Shown one piece after another: positions 1 through 8,200 of a stretch of DNA of 64,000 bases. Below the pieces are notes generated by a model that ran no database searches, was not told the DNA's origin, and worked only from the letters and a program-made list of their open reading frames with translations. The DNA is taken from positions 1 through 64,000 of the forward strand of contig JAZOAK010000002.1 of the NCBI GenBank assembly GCA_045595445.1, written 5' to 3'. The DNA is from RGIG3009 sp045595445 (lineage in GTDB: Bacteria > Bacillota > Clostridia > Oscillospirales > Acutalibacteraceae). How positions within the stretch are numbered: the first letter of the stretch is position 1; each line of letters opens with the position of its first letter. A program made the position numbers and the translations under genes.

Positions 1-210
1 GAAAACATAGAGATAACCTGTGTGCGGCAGTTTATTTTCCTTATCAAGTTCTGCTATATCGGATAGCTTAATCTGACAGAAAAACAGCTCGTCATCGTAG
101 AAATCTCCGTCCCACGCAAGGGGAACAGTGGGTGTCCCAAAGAATTTGCTTGCACCGAGATCATAGCCTTCAGGTGCTTTTTTTGCTGTTATCTTGATTG
201 CTTTGCTCAT
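1..210 (-). CDS. DUF1963 (YwqG-like) protein, 3' part missing
   Basis: Reading leftward from an ATG at 210, 70 codons are open to the window edge, so the C-terminal part is outside. The visible sequence runs from MSKAIKITAKKAPEGY through a GTPTVPLAWDGD stretch and FFCQIKLSDIAEL to LPHTGYLYVF. That spacing of a 'G.P..P..W' motif, a 'F..QI.L..L' strand and a 'G.LY.F' strand resembles the DUF1963/YwqG family, whose biochemical role is not established. A 29-base gap separates it from the next upstream gene on the same strand (stop at 240). Assignment rests on motif memory only, and a different small cytosolic family is possible. Confidence 0.55.
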   Translation of the reverse strand, partial: MSKAIKITAKKAPEGYDLGASKFFGTPTVPLAWDGDFYDDELFFCQIKLSDIAELDKENKLPHTGYLYVF

Positions 211-239
211 ACGCTTACTCCTCCGTCTCGGCGGTCACC

Positions 240-1715
240 TTATGCTTTTTCAGTCATAGATATCTTTTTGCGTTTTTTTCTCAGCACAATCGTAACAACG
301 ACTAAAACAGCAACTACACTCGTCAAAACAGCAAATAACACTATCCAAGGACGGAGAGGTTTTTCGTTCTCGCCAGTGCCTCCCATATCATCTGTCGATT
401 CACTGTCTCCAGTAACGACTGAAATATCCGTGTCCAACTCCTTTTCCGATGTAAAGAAAGTGGAAAAGGACGAGGTGTAAAACGATATGCTCTCAATCGT
501 GCCATCCTCATACGTACCGTATTCAGCCTTGCCCAACAACTCAATGATGCCGTCTTCGGCAATATGATAGACGTAAAGATCCGTGCCTCCGTCAAGAAGA
601 CCTTTCTCAACACTAACGGTGACATGCACAGGAAAACCGATTTCCTGATGTCCTTCAAAATACAATGGGAAAAGTCGTCCTTCCGGCAAAGAACCATAAC
701 CGTTTTGTGTTGCAAGAGAATTTAACAATTCATCGGTTTTGGAATCGGATCTTCCCGGCTCGGCAGATGCAACGATTGTACGCACATTGGTCAAGATTTG
801 TGCCAATTCTTCCTCCGGCAGTTGTGCATAATACTTCTGTTCTTCATCGGTCATTTTGCCCATTTCCACACGAACGGAGGAGGTGATGGTTCTATCAGGC
901 TCATTAGAGAGCGGAATATCAAAATCGGAATTGCGGTTTTCCGGCAAAAGCGTCATATCAGCCGGAGGAAAGTCCGTTCCGGGCTGATTATTTTCAGATT
1001 GATCCGGTGGATTGTCATTCTGCTGCGGTGGCTTGGTCTCAGACGATCCCGGATCGGTCGTTGCAGGCGGCTGCGTTGTATTTTCCGGAGAAGTTGACGC
1101 GGTTTCGTTACCGTTACTGCCGTTTTCGCCGCCGGAGTAACCGCCACCGTAGATGGCATATGAGCCGTTGAGGTAATAGATGCCATCCCCGGCACGAGGC
1201 ACATTGGAAACGCCGTCGTTAGGTGTGCCTTCTCTCCCGTCACCCTCATAGCCCGTTCCTTTGCAAATTGGACATTGACCGTCGTGATTTCTTGCATATA
1301 TGCACCATTCGTTGTTGTGCCAAACCACTCTTTCTCCGGTGCAATCCGGGCATTGGTTGTAGTACTGCCCTTGTGTACAGGGGCCCGATCCCGGACCGCC
1401 CTGACACTGGCCGGTGCCGTTACAATTATCACAATCAATTGTGTCATCGCCCAGACGCTTGCCGGTGCCTTGACATAATCTGCATTTGCCTGTGCCGTTG
1501 CAATCGCCACACATTTCTATTGTTTGTCCTGTGCTGTTGCATCTGCCGCAGGGGAGTTTCCCGTCTTTGCAATCCACGGCATCACAGGTGTATATTCCGT
1601 CACCGCCACAGCAATGGCACTGGTGAAGAATCTTTGCCTCGACGGGGAAAGCCGTAAATGCCACAATGAGAGTGAGACTGATAACAAGTGAAATCAGTGA
1701 AATTGGTTTCTTCAA
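240..1715 (-). CDS. Membrane-anchored surface protein with DnaJ-type CxxCxGxG repeats
   Basis: 491 aa from a TTG start with AAGGAGG 7 nt upstream. Residues 1-27 form a signal peptide ending VEA. Residues about 31-155 are cysteine-rich with five exact CxxCxGxG motifs (CHCCGGDG, CGDCNGTG, CRLCQGTG, CDNCNGTG, CPICKGTG) plus degenerate ones, the pattern of the DnaJ zinc-binding domain. A Gly-rich then Pro/Ser/Thr/Asn-rich linker (about 175-270) follows, then a domain of about 160 residues. The C-terminus is one membrane helix (about 455-478) with a basic RKKRKK tail, so the repeats should lie outside the cell. An extended -10 (TGT-TATAAT, complement of 1751-1756) lies upstream. No J-domain is present; function is unknown. 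Confidence 0.8.
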   Translation of the reverse strand: MKKPISLISLVISLTLIVAFTAFPVEAKILHQCHCCGGDGIYTCDAVDCKDGKLPCGRCNSTGQTIEMCGDCNGTGKCRLCQGTGKRLGDDTIDCDNCNGTGQCQGGPGSGPCTQGQYYNQCPDCTGERVVWHNNEWCIYARNHDGQCPICKGTGYEGDGREGTPNDGVSNVPRAGDGIYYLNGSYAIYGGGYSGGENGSNGNETASTSPENTTQPPATTDPGSSETKPPQQNDNPPDQSENNQPGTDFPPADMTLLPENRNSDFDIPLSNEPDRTITSSVRVEMGKMTDEEQKYYAQLPEEELAQILTNVRTIVASAEPGRSDSKTDELLNSLATQNGYGSLPEGRLFPLYFEGHQEIGFPVHVTVSVEKGLLDGGTDLYVYHIAEDGIIELLGKAEYGTYEDGTIESISFYTSSFSTFFTSEKELDTDISVVTGDSESTDDMGGTGENEKPLRPWIVLFAVLTSVVAVLVVVTIVLRKKRKKISMTEKA

Positions 1716-2261
1716 GTAAATACCTCCTTATTAGATCTCCTTATGTTAAGATTATAACACATTCATCTGATTTTTTCACCGTTTTCCAGAGTTGTCAATG
1801 ACATTTGTGGAAAGTATATTGTGTTTATTTAGCGTATTTCTTAAAATGAAACTATATCATTATTCATCCAGCAAACTTTGTTGGTCTTTTATAATGGCAA
1901 AAGCAACACCACCATAACTGTAAAGCTGCGGCGTATCATCATTCCTGATTTTATTCCGGATAGGTTAATATCCCGTAGACGCACTAAAAACATCATTATG
2001 AGAATATTATAGCATAAAATTATGACTTTTTCTACACTTTTCTAAAACATTATAACGGCAGAAAGCAAAAACTTCCTGCCGTTCAGTTTCTATGACACAA
2101 GCTGTTTGTTGACAGAATATCAGACTTTTTTGAGTGTTGCGCAAAAATTATCATAGAGAAGGGAGTACAAACAAAAAAGGACGGACTCTGCGAAAAAAAT
2201 CGCAAAATCTGCCCCCCAAAGGCCCAAATATTTAGTTCAAGTCCTCCCCAAAGGTCGTTTT
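1716..2261. other. Gene-poor intergenic region
   Basis: Between the TTG-start surface gene and the tRNA-fMet scar I see no convincing intact gene. It holds the leftward promoter (-10 complement at 1751-1756), a short reading-frame remnant at 1860-1964, and a hairpin with arms 2054-2065 and 2072-2083 (AACGGCAG...CTGCCGTT) that looks like an intrinsic terminator. The remaining sequence is AT-rich and shows no repeat or RNA family I recognise. Confidence 0.5.
1860..1964 (-). pseudogene. Possible C-terminal gene remnant
   Basis: Leftward, an open stretch begins right after a TAA (complement of 1965-1967) and ends at TAA (1860-1862). It would encode about 34 residues containing DDTPQLYSYGGVAFAIIKDQ and ending QSLLDE, which reads like a protein C-terminus rather than random translation. 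There is no start codon with a ribosome binding site. I do not recognise the parent family, so this may be chance. Confidence 0.2.
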
Positions 2262-2283
2262 GAGGAAGATTCGAACTTCCGAC
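2262..2283 (-). repeat. Duplicated tRNA-fMet T-arm (candidate att scar)
   Basis: 22 bases identical, in the same orientation, to 2511-2532 inside tRNA-fMet, covering the T-stem and loop. The two copies bracket 227 bp downstream of the tRNA. Tyrosine recombinases often use the tRNA 3' half as attB and leave such a partial copy, so this may mark a decayed insertion. No integrase remains between the copies. Confidence 0.5.
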
Positions 2284-2465
2284 TATACCTTTGCGGTGCC
2301 CGACTCCGTCTGCGGCGGGTAAACCGCCTTGCCGATCGTCGACCGCGGCAGCAGCTTATGCCTCGCTGTATCGTCCACCGGACGCGCTCGGCAACGCTAC
2401 AAGTTATTCGCCCTTCGGGCTCATAACAACAGGTGGTGGAGTCAAACCTATCTTTTCGTAATAAC

Positions 2466-2500
2466 AAAAAACACGGCACACAAAGTGTACCGTGTTTTTT
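2466..2500 (-). terminator. Terminator after tRNA-fMet
   Basis: Near-perfect inverted repeat AAAAAACACGG...CCGTGTTTTTT immediately downstream of the tRNA on the minus strand, ending in a T-run in that direction. It is symmetric enough to work in both directions. Confidence 0.75.
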
Positions 2501-2501
2501 G

Positions 2502-2576
<75 letters not shown>

Positions 2577-2681
2577 ATATGGAGTGTTCGTTTGAGAACA
2601 ATGATAGTATACCAGTATTCTCCATAGGTGTCAAGGGGTATTCCTGAATTTTATGAAATTATCTATCGACAGAATGCGTGA

Positions 2682-2879
2682 TCAATCCAACAAAGAAGGA
2701 TCTTGCAACAATACGGCGTATTCGTGATATTTGTGCGGTCGAATAGGTCGGATGAACGGTGGTGTGCTAAACTCCAAAACCAAACATTCCCCGATGTTAG
2801 GATAATTATCAACCAACCGATACCCGCTCAATTCTCCGTTTTTTATTCGTTGTTTTATCTTGTTGTGATAGGGATACAT
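2682..2879 (-). CDS. Small conserved-looking protein, unknown
   Basis: 65 aa starting MYPYHNKIKQRIKNGELSGY. AGAAGG lies 6 nt before the chosen ATG; another ATG is directly upstream but only 3 nt from that site. The protein is basic and soluble, with no membrane segment, and has a CLVLEFSTPPFIRPIRPH core and a PHKYHEY motif. I recall similar short proteins in clostridial genomes but know no function. It stands alone, divergent from the SPFH gene, with a promoter region shared between 2880 and 2985. Confidence 0.6.
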   Translation of the reverse strand: MYPYHNKIKQRIKNGELSGYRLVDNYPNIGECLVLEFSTPPFIRPIRPHKYHEYAVLLQDPSLLD

Positions 2880-2907
2880 CATGTACCTTCTTTCCAAACG
2901 ATGTTAT

Positions 2908-2937
2908 TTGACAAATACTATGCGCATATGATATAGT
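2908..2937 (+). promoter_or_regulatory. Sigma-A-type promoter of the SPFH gene
   Basis: TTGACA (2908-2913), an 18-bp spacer and TATAGT (2932-2937). It lies 49 bp before the SPFH start codon. Confidence 0.75.
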
Positions 2938-2985
2938 TAAGACAACGTAATTTTTTATGTTACGAATTTCAAACGAGGTGATTTT

Positions 2986-3924
2986 ATGCCTATTATCATT
3001 GCTGCTATTGTTCTGTTTATCCTGATAATCAGTTTGAAAGTCGTCCAACAACAAACCGAATGGGTTGTTGAGCGACTGGGCAAGTACAAAAAAACGTGGG
3101 ATGCCGGATTGCACTTTTTGGTTCCCGTTTTTGATCGCGTCGCCAAAAAAGTCACCTTGAAAGAACAAGTATTAGACTCCCCTCCTCAACCGGTCATTAC
3201 CAAAGATAACGTCACCATGCAGATTGATACCGTTGTGTATTTCAAGGTGTTTGATGCGAAATTGTTCACATACGGTGCGGTAAATCCCATCAGCGCGCTT
3301 TCGAATCTTACCGCTACAACATTGCGTAATATCGTAGGTGAATTGGAACTGGATGATACGCTGACCTCTCGCGATACCATCAACGGTAAAATGACCGAAA
3401 TTTTGGATTGCGCGACCGACCAATGGGGCATCAAAGTCAACCGCGTGGAGCTTAAAAACATCATCCCTCCTTCTGAAATCCAAAACGCCATGGAAAAACA
3501 AATGAAGGCGGAACGCGATCGCCGCGAAACGCTGTTAGAGGCAGAAGGACACAAAGCGGCCGTAATTACGCGTGCAGAAGGTGACAAGCAAGCTATGATC
3601 CTTGCGGCAGAAGGTGAACGCGACGCGCGCATTGCCAGAGCTGAAGGTGAAGCAAAAGCCATTTTGCTCGCAAAACAAGCAGAAGCTGACGGCTTGGCGG
3701 CACTCAAAGAAGCCGGCGTAGATGCAGCGGTCCTGGAACTGAAAAAGTATGAAGCACTGATTGCTATGTCTGACGGCAAGGCTTCAAAGATCATTGTTCC
3801 CACAGATGCCGTGGATATGACCAAAGCCAACGTCATGTTTACCGAAACCACCGGCATTGGTGACGTCACCGCACCGGCTCCCGCGAAAGCACCTACTAAA
3901 AAAAGCGATCCCTGCTGTGAATAA
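2986..3924 (+). CDS. SPFH/Band-7 (paraslipin-type) membrane protein
   Basis: 312 aa with GAGGTG 6 nt before ATG. Residues 1-16 form an N-terminal membrane anchor, followed by the SPFH domain (QQQTEWVVERLGKY, HFLVPVFDRV, PQPVITKDNV, RNIVGELELDD, IIPPSEIQNAMEKQM) and an Ala/Glu-rich coiled coil with repeated AEG(E/D) (about 165-245). The family forms oligomeric scaffolds at membrane microdomains, commonly partnered with an NfeD protein. No NfeD gene is adjacent here. The tail is Ala/Pro-rich and ends DPCCE, an unusual Cys pair. Monocistronic, with its own promoter and terminator. Confidence 0.88.
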   Translation: MPIIIAAIVLFILIISLKVVQQQTEWVVERLGKYKKTWDAGLHFLVPVFDRVAKKVTLKEQVLDSPPQPVITKDNVTMQIDTVVYFKVFDAKLFTYGAVNPISALSNLTATTLRNIVGELELDDTLTSRDTINGKMTEILDCATDQWGIKVNRVELKNIIPPSEIQNAMEKQMKAERDRRETLLEAEGHKAAVITRAEGDKQAMILAAEGERDARIARAEGEAKAILLAKQAEADGLAALKEAGVDAAVLELKKYEALIAMSDGKASKIIVPTDAVDMTKANVMFTETTGIGDVTAPAPAKAPTKKSDPCCE

Positions 3925-3940
3925 GTAACAGAATATGATT

Positions 3941-3984
3941 AGCGGCAGATACGCGAGCGTTTGCGTATCTGCCGCTTTTGTTTT
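3941..3984 (+). terminator. Terminator of the SPFH gene
   Basis: Stem AGCGGCAGATACGC (3941-3954) pairs with 3963-3976, followed by TTTGTTTT. Confidence 0.85.
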
Positions 3985-4064
3985 GTAAGAAAGTATTCAC
4001 CTCTCTCCCCTCTGTTGCATGATATGAAATGAGGGTCGATATCATAAAAGAGGTGAAGTGTTCG

Positions 4065-4835
4065 ATGGATATGCTTTGTGTTAAAAATGCCGGATTTCGA
4101 TATCAAGCAGAAAACGGAGAGGTACAAGCGTTTCGAGATATTACTTTTTCCGTTCCGCGCGGGCAGTTTTTAAGCATCGTCGGTCCCAGTGGTTGTGGTA
4201 AGAGTACGCTGCTCTCGTTGATCGCCGGTTTGCTGCCTCGCTCTAACGGCACCATTCTGATCGACGGTAAAGAAACAAGCGGGGTGTCCCCACATATCGG
4301 ATATATGCTGCAAAGAGATAATCTTTTGGAATGGCGAACCATTTGGGATAACGTTGTGTTTGGCTTGGAGATTCGCGGAATACTTTTCGAACAGACGATC
4401 AAACGAGCAGAAGAGTTATTACACACGTATGGGTTATACGAATTTCGTAACAAATACCCTCGACAGTTATCCGGTGGTATGCGCCAACGCGTGGCGCTGA
4501 TCCGTACACTGGCAGCCGGTCCGGATATTCTCTTATTGGATGAAGCATTCAGCGCACTTGATTTCCAAACACGATTGACGGTTACCGATGACGTGTACCG
4601 CATTTTGAAAGCGGAAAAAGTAACGATGTTGATGGTAACCCACGACATACCCGAGGCAGTTGCAATGGGAGATGCGGTACTGATCTTATCGGCGCGTCCC
4701 GCTTGCGTAAAAGAAATATATCCGATCGTTTTCGACGAGGACCGCTCCCCTCTATCTTGTCGCAGTGATGCCCGTTTTTCACAGTATTTCAGTCATATTT
4801 GGAAGGAGCTGCGCGAAGATGAAAAAAACGAATGA
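4065..4835 (+). CDS. NitT/TauT-family ABC transporter ATPase
   Basis: 256 aa from ATG 4065 (MDMLCVKNAGF), chosen because GAGGTG lies 9 nt upstream; the frame is open to 4029. Walker A GPSGCGKST, signature LSGGMRQR, Walker B ILLLDEAFSALD and switch His in VTHDIPEA are all intact. Similarity is to the SsuB/TauB/ThiZ group that energises uptake of small organic ions such as nitrate, sulfonates or thiamine precursors; substrate cannot be told. First of a three-gene operon, overlapping the permease gene by 17 nt. I see no riboswitch upstream. Confidence 0.85.
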   Translation: MDMLCVKNAGFRYQAENGEVQAFRDITFSVPRGQFLSIVGPSGCGKSTLLSLIAGLLPRSNGTILIDGKETSGVSPHIGYMLQRDNLLEWRTIWDNVVFGLEIRGILFEQTIKRAEELLHTYGLYEFRNKYPRQLSGGMRQRVALIRTLAAGPDILLLDEAFSALDFQTRLTVTDDVYRILKAEKVTMLMVTHDIPEAVAMGDAVLILSARPACVKEIYPIVFDEDRSPLSCRSDARFSQYFSHIWKELREDEKNE

Positions 4836-5634
4836 TATACCAATGTCGACGGAGCGCGCCCTCTGGCTACGTCAACAGAAAAAGCGAAGAATCAGCATCA
4901 AAGCATGGCAATTCGGATTGTTGATCGGCCTAATGATTTTATGGGAACTCGCGGCATCTCTCGGCTGGATCGATGCCTTTTTGGTGAGTCAACCGAGTCG
5001 AATCGCAGAAACTCTGCTCAACACCTCAAAAAACGGGTTGCTCAAGCATATCGGGGTCACGCTGTACGAAACCCTTACCGGCTTCTTTTTGGGCGTGATA
5101 TTCGGTTTGGCAATCAGCGTATTGTGCTGGTGGAGTCCGTTTGTTTCGCATGTGGCAGAGCCGTATTTGGTCATACTCAACAGTCTTCCGAAAATCGCAC
5201 TTGGACCGGTCATTATTTTGATAGCGGGAGCGGGAACAAAAGCCATTATTTTCATGGCTCTCGCCATATCACTCATTGTCACGGTTCTGGAAATGCTTTC
5301 GGGATTTCATCATACCGATGCCGAAATCATCAAAATGGCGCAAACCTTCGGCGCGTCAAGAAAACAAGTCCTGTTTAAGATAGTGCTTCCCGCCAATCTG
5401 CCGACACTATTCAACTCCTTGAAGATCAATATCGGATTATCGCTGGTTGGTGTCATTGCGGGTGAATTTTTGGTCAGCAAAGCAGGGCTCGGCTATTTAA
5501 TCGTATACGGCGGTCAAGTATTTCAAATGGATCTTGTGATGGCAAGTGTATTGATCTTAGCCGTTGTCGCCGCACTCATGTATCATGCAGTTTCCCTTTG
5601 TCAGAAGCTTGTCAGCAAGCGTTTTGGCGCATAA
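4819..5634 (+). CDS. NitT/TauT-family ABC transporter permease
   Basis: 271 aa from ATG 4819 with AAGGAG 10 nt upstream, overlapping the ATPase gene. About six membrane helices follow a short basic N-terminus. The cytoplasmic coupling (EAA) loop reads GASRKQVLFKIVLPANLP, the expected contact for the ATPase. BPD_transp_1 family, SsuC/TauC-like. Followed 23 nt later by the binding-protein gene of the same importer. Confidence 0.85.
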   Translation: MKKTNDIPMSTERALWLRQQKKRRISIKAWQFGLLIGLMILWELAASLGWIDAFLVSQPSRIAETLLNTSKNGLLKHIGVTLYETLTGFFLGVIFGLAISVLCWWSPFVSHVAEPYLVILNSLPKIALGPVIILIAGAGTKAIIFMALAISLIVTVLEMLSGFHHTDAEIIKMAQTFGASRKQVLFKIVLPANLPTLFNSLKINIGLSLVGVIAGEFLVSKAGLGYLIVYGGQVFQMDLVMASVLILAVVAALMYHAVSLCQKLVSKRFGA

Positions 5635-5657
5635 ATCTTTTTAGGAGAGTGTTGTCT

Positions 5658-6659
5658 TTGAAAAAACGTATTCTTGCCTGTGTTTTGGTTTTGATTTTAG
5701 CACTGATCCCCGTCTTATCGGGGTGTTCTAACTCGGATGAAAACGATATGACAACTGTCCGACTCTGCGAAGTCACCCACAGCATTTTCTACGCACCGCA
5801 ATACGTAGCGATCGCCAAAGGTTTTTTTGAGCAAGAAAACATAACCATTGAGCTCAGCAACGGCGGCGGCGCAGATAAGGTTATGAGCGCAGTTATCAGC
5901 AACAGCGTCGATATTGGTTTAGCGGGACCGGAAGCAAGCGTGTACGTGTATAACTCCGGCAGCGAGGATTACCCGGAGGTTTTCGCGCAGTTGACTGCCT
6001 GTGACGGCAGTTTCTTGGTCGGTCGTGAGCCTGATCCGGATTTTAAGTGGAGTGATCTTGCCGGTGCACACGTTTTGCCCGGTCGTATCGGCGGGATGCC
6101 GTATATGGCTTTTCGATATGCGATGGAGGAAAACGGACTGGATCCCGATACCGATGCCAACTTGGATAACACGATTCAATTTGATATGATGACCGGTGCT
6201 TTTCTCAGCGGAACCGGTGATTACGTCACGATGTTTGAACCGGTAGCATCCAGCGTACAACTTGAAGGAAAAGGCTATATTGTCGCCAGCGTCGGTGCCG
6301 CCGCCGGAGAGATGCCATACACCGCGTATTTTGCCAAAAAAAGCTATATTACCGAAAACAGCGACCTGGTACAGCGGTTCACCAACGCGGTCGCCAAAGG
6401 GCAAAAATGGGTCGAAGAACACACGGCGGAAGAAATCGCCGAGTGTGTCAAAGATTTCTTCGCCGATACCGACGTCGCCTTGCTTGCCAGCGCTGTAAAG
6501 AGTTACAAAGATATTGGCGCATTTGCCACCACACCGGTGATGACCGAAGAAGCGTTCAACCGATTACAAGAAGTGATCCAGCGCGCAGGTGAACTGGATT
6601 CGCCAGCCCCGTTTGATAAGCTCATCAACAATACCTTTGCGAAAAAAGCAATCGAGTAA
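5658..6659 (+). CDS. NMT1/THI5-like substrate-binding lipoprotein
   Basis: 333 aa from a TTG start (MKKRILACVLVLIL) with AGGAGAG 8 nt upstream. The signal peptide ends in lipobox LSGC, so the protein is lipid-anchored outside the membrane. The body carries FYAPQYVAIAKGFFEQENI and GGGADKVMSAVISNSVDIGL, typical of the NMT1/SsuA-like fold that binds sulfonates, nitrate or thiamine-pyrimidine compounds. Third gene of the importer operon, which ends at a strong terminator. Ligand unknown. Confidence 0.83.
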   Translation: MKKRILACVLVLILALIPVLSGCSNSDENDMTTVRLCEVTHSIFYAPQYVAIAKGFFEQENITIELSNGGGADKVMSAVISNSVDIGLAGPEASVYVYNSGSEDYPEVFAQLTACDGSFLVGREPDPDFKWSDLAGAHVLPGRIGGMPYMAFRYAMEENGLDPDTDANLDNTIQFDMMTGAFLSGTGDYVTMFEPVASSVQLEGKGYIVASVGAAAGEMPYTAYFAKKSYITENSDLVQRFTNAVAKGQKWVEEHTAEEIAECVKDFFADTDVALLASAVKSYKDIGAFATTPVMTEEAFNRLQEVIQRAGELDSPAPFDKLINNTFAKKAIE

Positions 6660-6667
6660 ACAAAAGA

Positions 6668-6697
6668 ACAGCCGAAAGCAAACGCTTTCGGCTGTTT
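6668..6697. terminator. Bidirectional terminator
   Basis: Stem ACAGCCGAAAGC with loop AAAC and the complementary arm followed by T-rich sequence, located between convergent genes ending at 6659 and 6703. Confidence 0.8.
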
Positions 6698-6702
6698 CTT
6701 CG

Positions 6703-7425
6703 TTATAAAACTTTGGATAAAAACTCTTTTGTACGGGGGTGTTGAGGGTTACCGAAAACCTCTTCGGGTGTTCCCTGCTCCGCAATTTGACCGGCATCCA
6801 TAAACAGAATACGATCTGCAACCTCTCGAGCAAAACCCATTTCGTGCGTGACGACAACCATGGTCATGCCTTCTGCGGCAAGTTGTTTCATAACGTCCAA
6901 GACCTCGCCGACCATTTCCGGGTCAAGCGCCGAAGTAGGCTCATCAAACAACATCACCTTAGGATTCATGGCAAGCGCACGCACGATAGCAACACGCTGC
7001 TTTTGTCCACCGGACAACGTTGACGGATATACATCCGCTTTATCCTCTAAACCAACACGGCGAAGGAGTTCCAACCCTTTTTCTTTTGCTTCCTCCGGTG
7101 ACATCTTTTTCAGATGAATGGGGGCCAGCGTGATGTTTTCCAAAACAGTTTTATTGTTGAATAAATTAAACTGCTGGAACACCATGCCAATGTTTTGACG
7201 GTGTTTATTGATATCCACCTTCATATCGGCGAGATCTTCGCCACCGAAAATGATGGAACCGGAGGTGGGGTCCTCCATACAGTTTAAGCAACGTAAAAAG
7301 GTGCTTTTACCGCTCCCGGAAGGACCGATAACAACAACCTTTTCGCCTTCGCGAATAGTTTCGTTGATGTTATTAAGAACTTGCAGGTTGCCGAAATTCT
7401 TGCACAAATTAATGACTTCTATCAC
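6703..7425 (-). CDS. Polar amino-acid ABC transporter ATPase (GlnQ-like)
   Basis: 240 aa from a GTG start (MIEVINLCKNFGNLQVL). Walker A GPSGSGKST, Q-loop MVFQQFNLFNNKTVLEN, signature LSGGQKQR, Walker B VMLFDEPTSALDPEMV and switch VVTHEMGFA are intact. The 'FNLFNN' and 'SALDPEMV' wording is characteristic of the GlnQ/HisP/ArtP subfamily importing amino acids. Overlaps the permease gene by 17 nt and is last in the binding protein-permease-ATPase operon. Confidence 0.88.
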   Translation of the reverse strand: MIEVINLCKNFGNLQVLNNINETIREGEKVVVIGPSGSGKSTFLRCLNCMEDPTSGSIIFGGEDLADMKVDINKHRQNIGMVFQQFNLFNNKTVLENITLAPIHLKKMSPEEAKEKGLELLRRVGLEDKADVYPSTLSGGQKQRVAIVRALAMNPKVMLFDEPTSALDPEMVGEVLDVMKQLAAEGMTMVVVTHEMGFAREVADRILFMDAGQIAEQGTPEEVFGNPQHPRTKEFLSKVL

Positions 7426-8119
7426 TCTTCCTCAAGCTCCTTTCCATCGCTTTAACACCACACGAAATCAAAAAGACCAGTATTATGTAAAACACGGCCA
7501 TCGCAAGATAAGGCATAAAATATTCATAGCGTACATTGCCGATCTCAGTAAAGGTCTTGGTGAGATCGATAGCCGCAATAAAGCTAACCACTGAGGTATC
7601 CTTAATCAAAGCAATAAACTCATTACCTAAGGTAGGCAAGATGTTTTTGACAGCTTGCGGTATGACGATTTTCATCATGGTAGTACCGTAACTCAGCCCT
7701 AACGCACGACCCGCTTCCATCTGACCGCCATCGACCGACAGCAAGCCGCCGCGCATAATTTCCGAAACATAGGCTGCACTGTTGAGGCCAAAAACAATAA
7801 TGCTGGTATTTAAGGAAGTGATGGTTACCCCCATCAACGGCCATAAGACATAATAGGTAATCAGCAGTTGTACCACGAGCGGTGTCCCTCTGAAAAAACC
7901 TACGTAAACGGTACAGATCTTATCCAGTATACGTGGCAACAACTTATACTTCGGCATAACCTTAACGGCTGCGATTAGCGTGCCTAATACGATACCGATC
8001 AGTAGACCGAGAACAGCAATGAGCAAGGTGTTGACGAGACCGACTTTCAAAACGCGTTCCCAGCCGCCTCTCTCGATAAACAGTTCCCAGAATACCTTGA
8101 ATTTTCCGGCGAAATCCAT
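7409..8119 (-). CDS. Polar amino-acid ABC transporter permease (HisM/GlnP-like)
   Basis: 236 aa with a GAAAGGGG ribosome site. About five membrane helices, with the family-typical VGFFRGTPLVVQL near residue 75 and coupling loop ALGLSYGTTMMKIVIPQAVK. It would pair with the ATPase downstream and the binding protein upstream for amino-acid uptake. Separated from the binding-protein gene by an 81-bp gap with a strong hairpin. Confidence 0.88.
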   Translation of the reverse strand: MDFAGKFKVFWELFIERGGWERVLKVGLVNTLLIAVLGLLIGIVLGTLIAAVKVMPKYKLLPRILDKICTVYVGFFRGTPLVVQLLITYYVLWPLMGVTITSLNTSIIVFGLNSAAYVSEIMRGGLLSVDGGQMEAGRALGLSYGTTMMKIVIPQAVKNILPTLGNEFIALIKDTSVVSFIAAIDLTKTFTEIGNVRYEYFMPYLAMAVFYIILVFLISCGVKAMERSLRKSDRSH

Positions 8120-8152
8120 AGTTGACCCCTTTCAACCCTAAAAACTCCAAAG

Positions 8153-8183
8153 AGCCTCTGCAGAATACACTTCTGCAGAGGCT
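8153..8183 (-). promoter_or_regulatory. Intergenic stem-loop between binding protein and permease
   Basis: Perfect 13-bp stem AGCCTCTGCAGAA (8153-8165) with 8171-8183. In the minus direction it is followed by CTCTTTGGAGTTTTT, a poor T-tract, so it probably stabilises the upstream mRNA or partly attenuates. This would give more binding protein than membrane components. Confidence 0.6.
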
Positions 8184-8200
8184 ACGTTGGTAGTTGTAAA

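Noticed and set aside
953..1510. Long alternative frames inside the Cys-repeat gene
   Set aside because: Repeat-rich gene gives open shadow frames; only the signal-peptide/anchor frame has a ribosome site and sensible domain order.
3985..4064. TPP riboswitch before the NitT/TauT-type importer
   Set aside because: No CTGAGA or ACCTGATCTGG-type thi-box elements in the upstream sequence.
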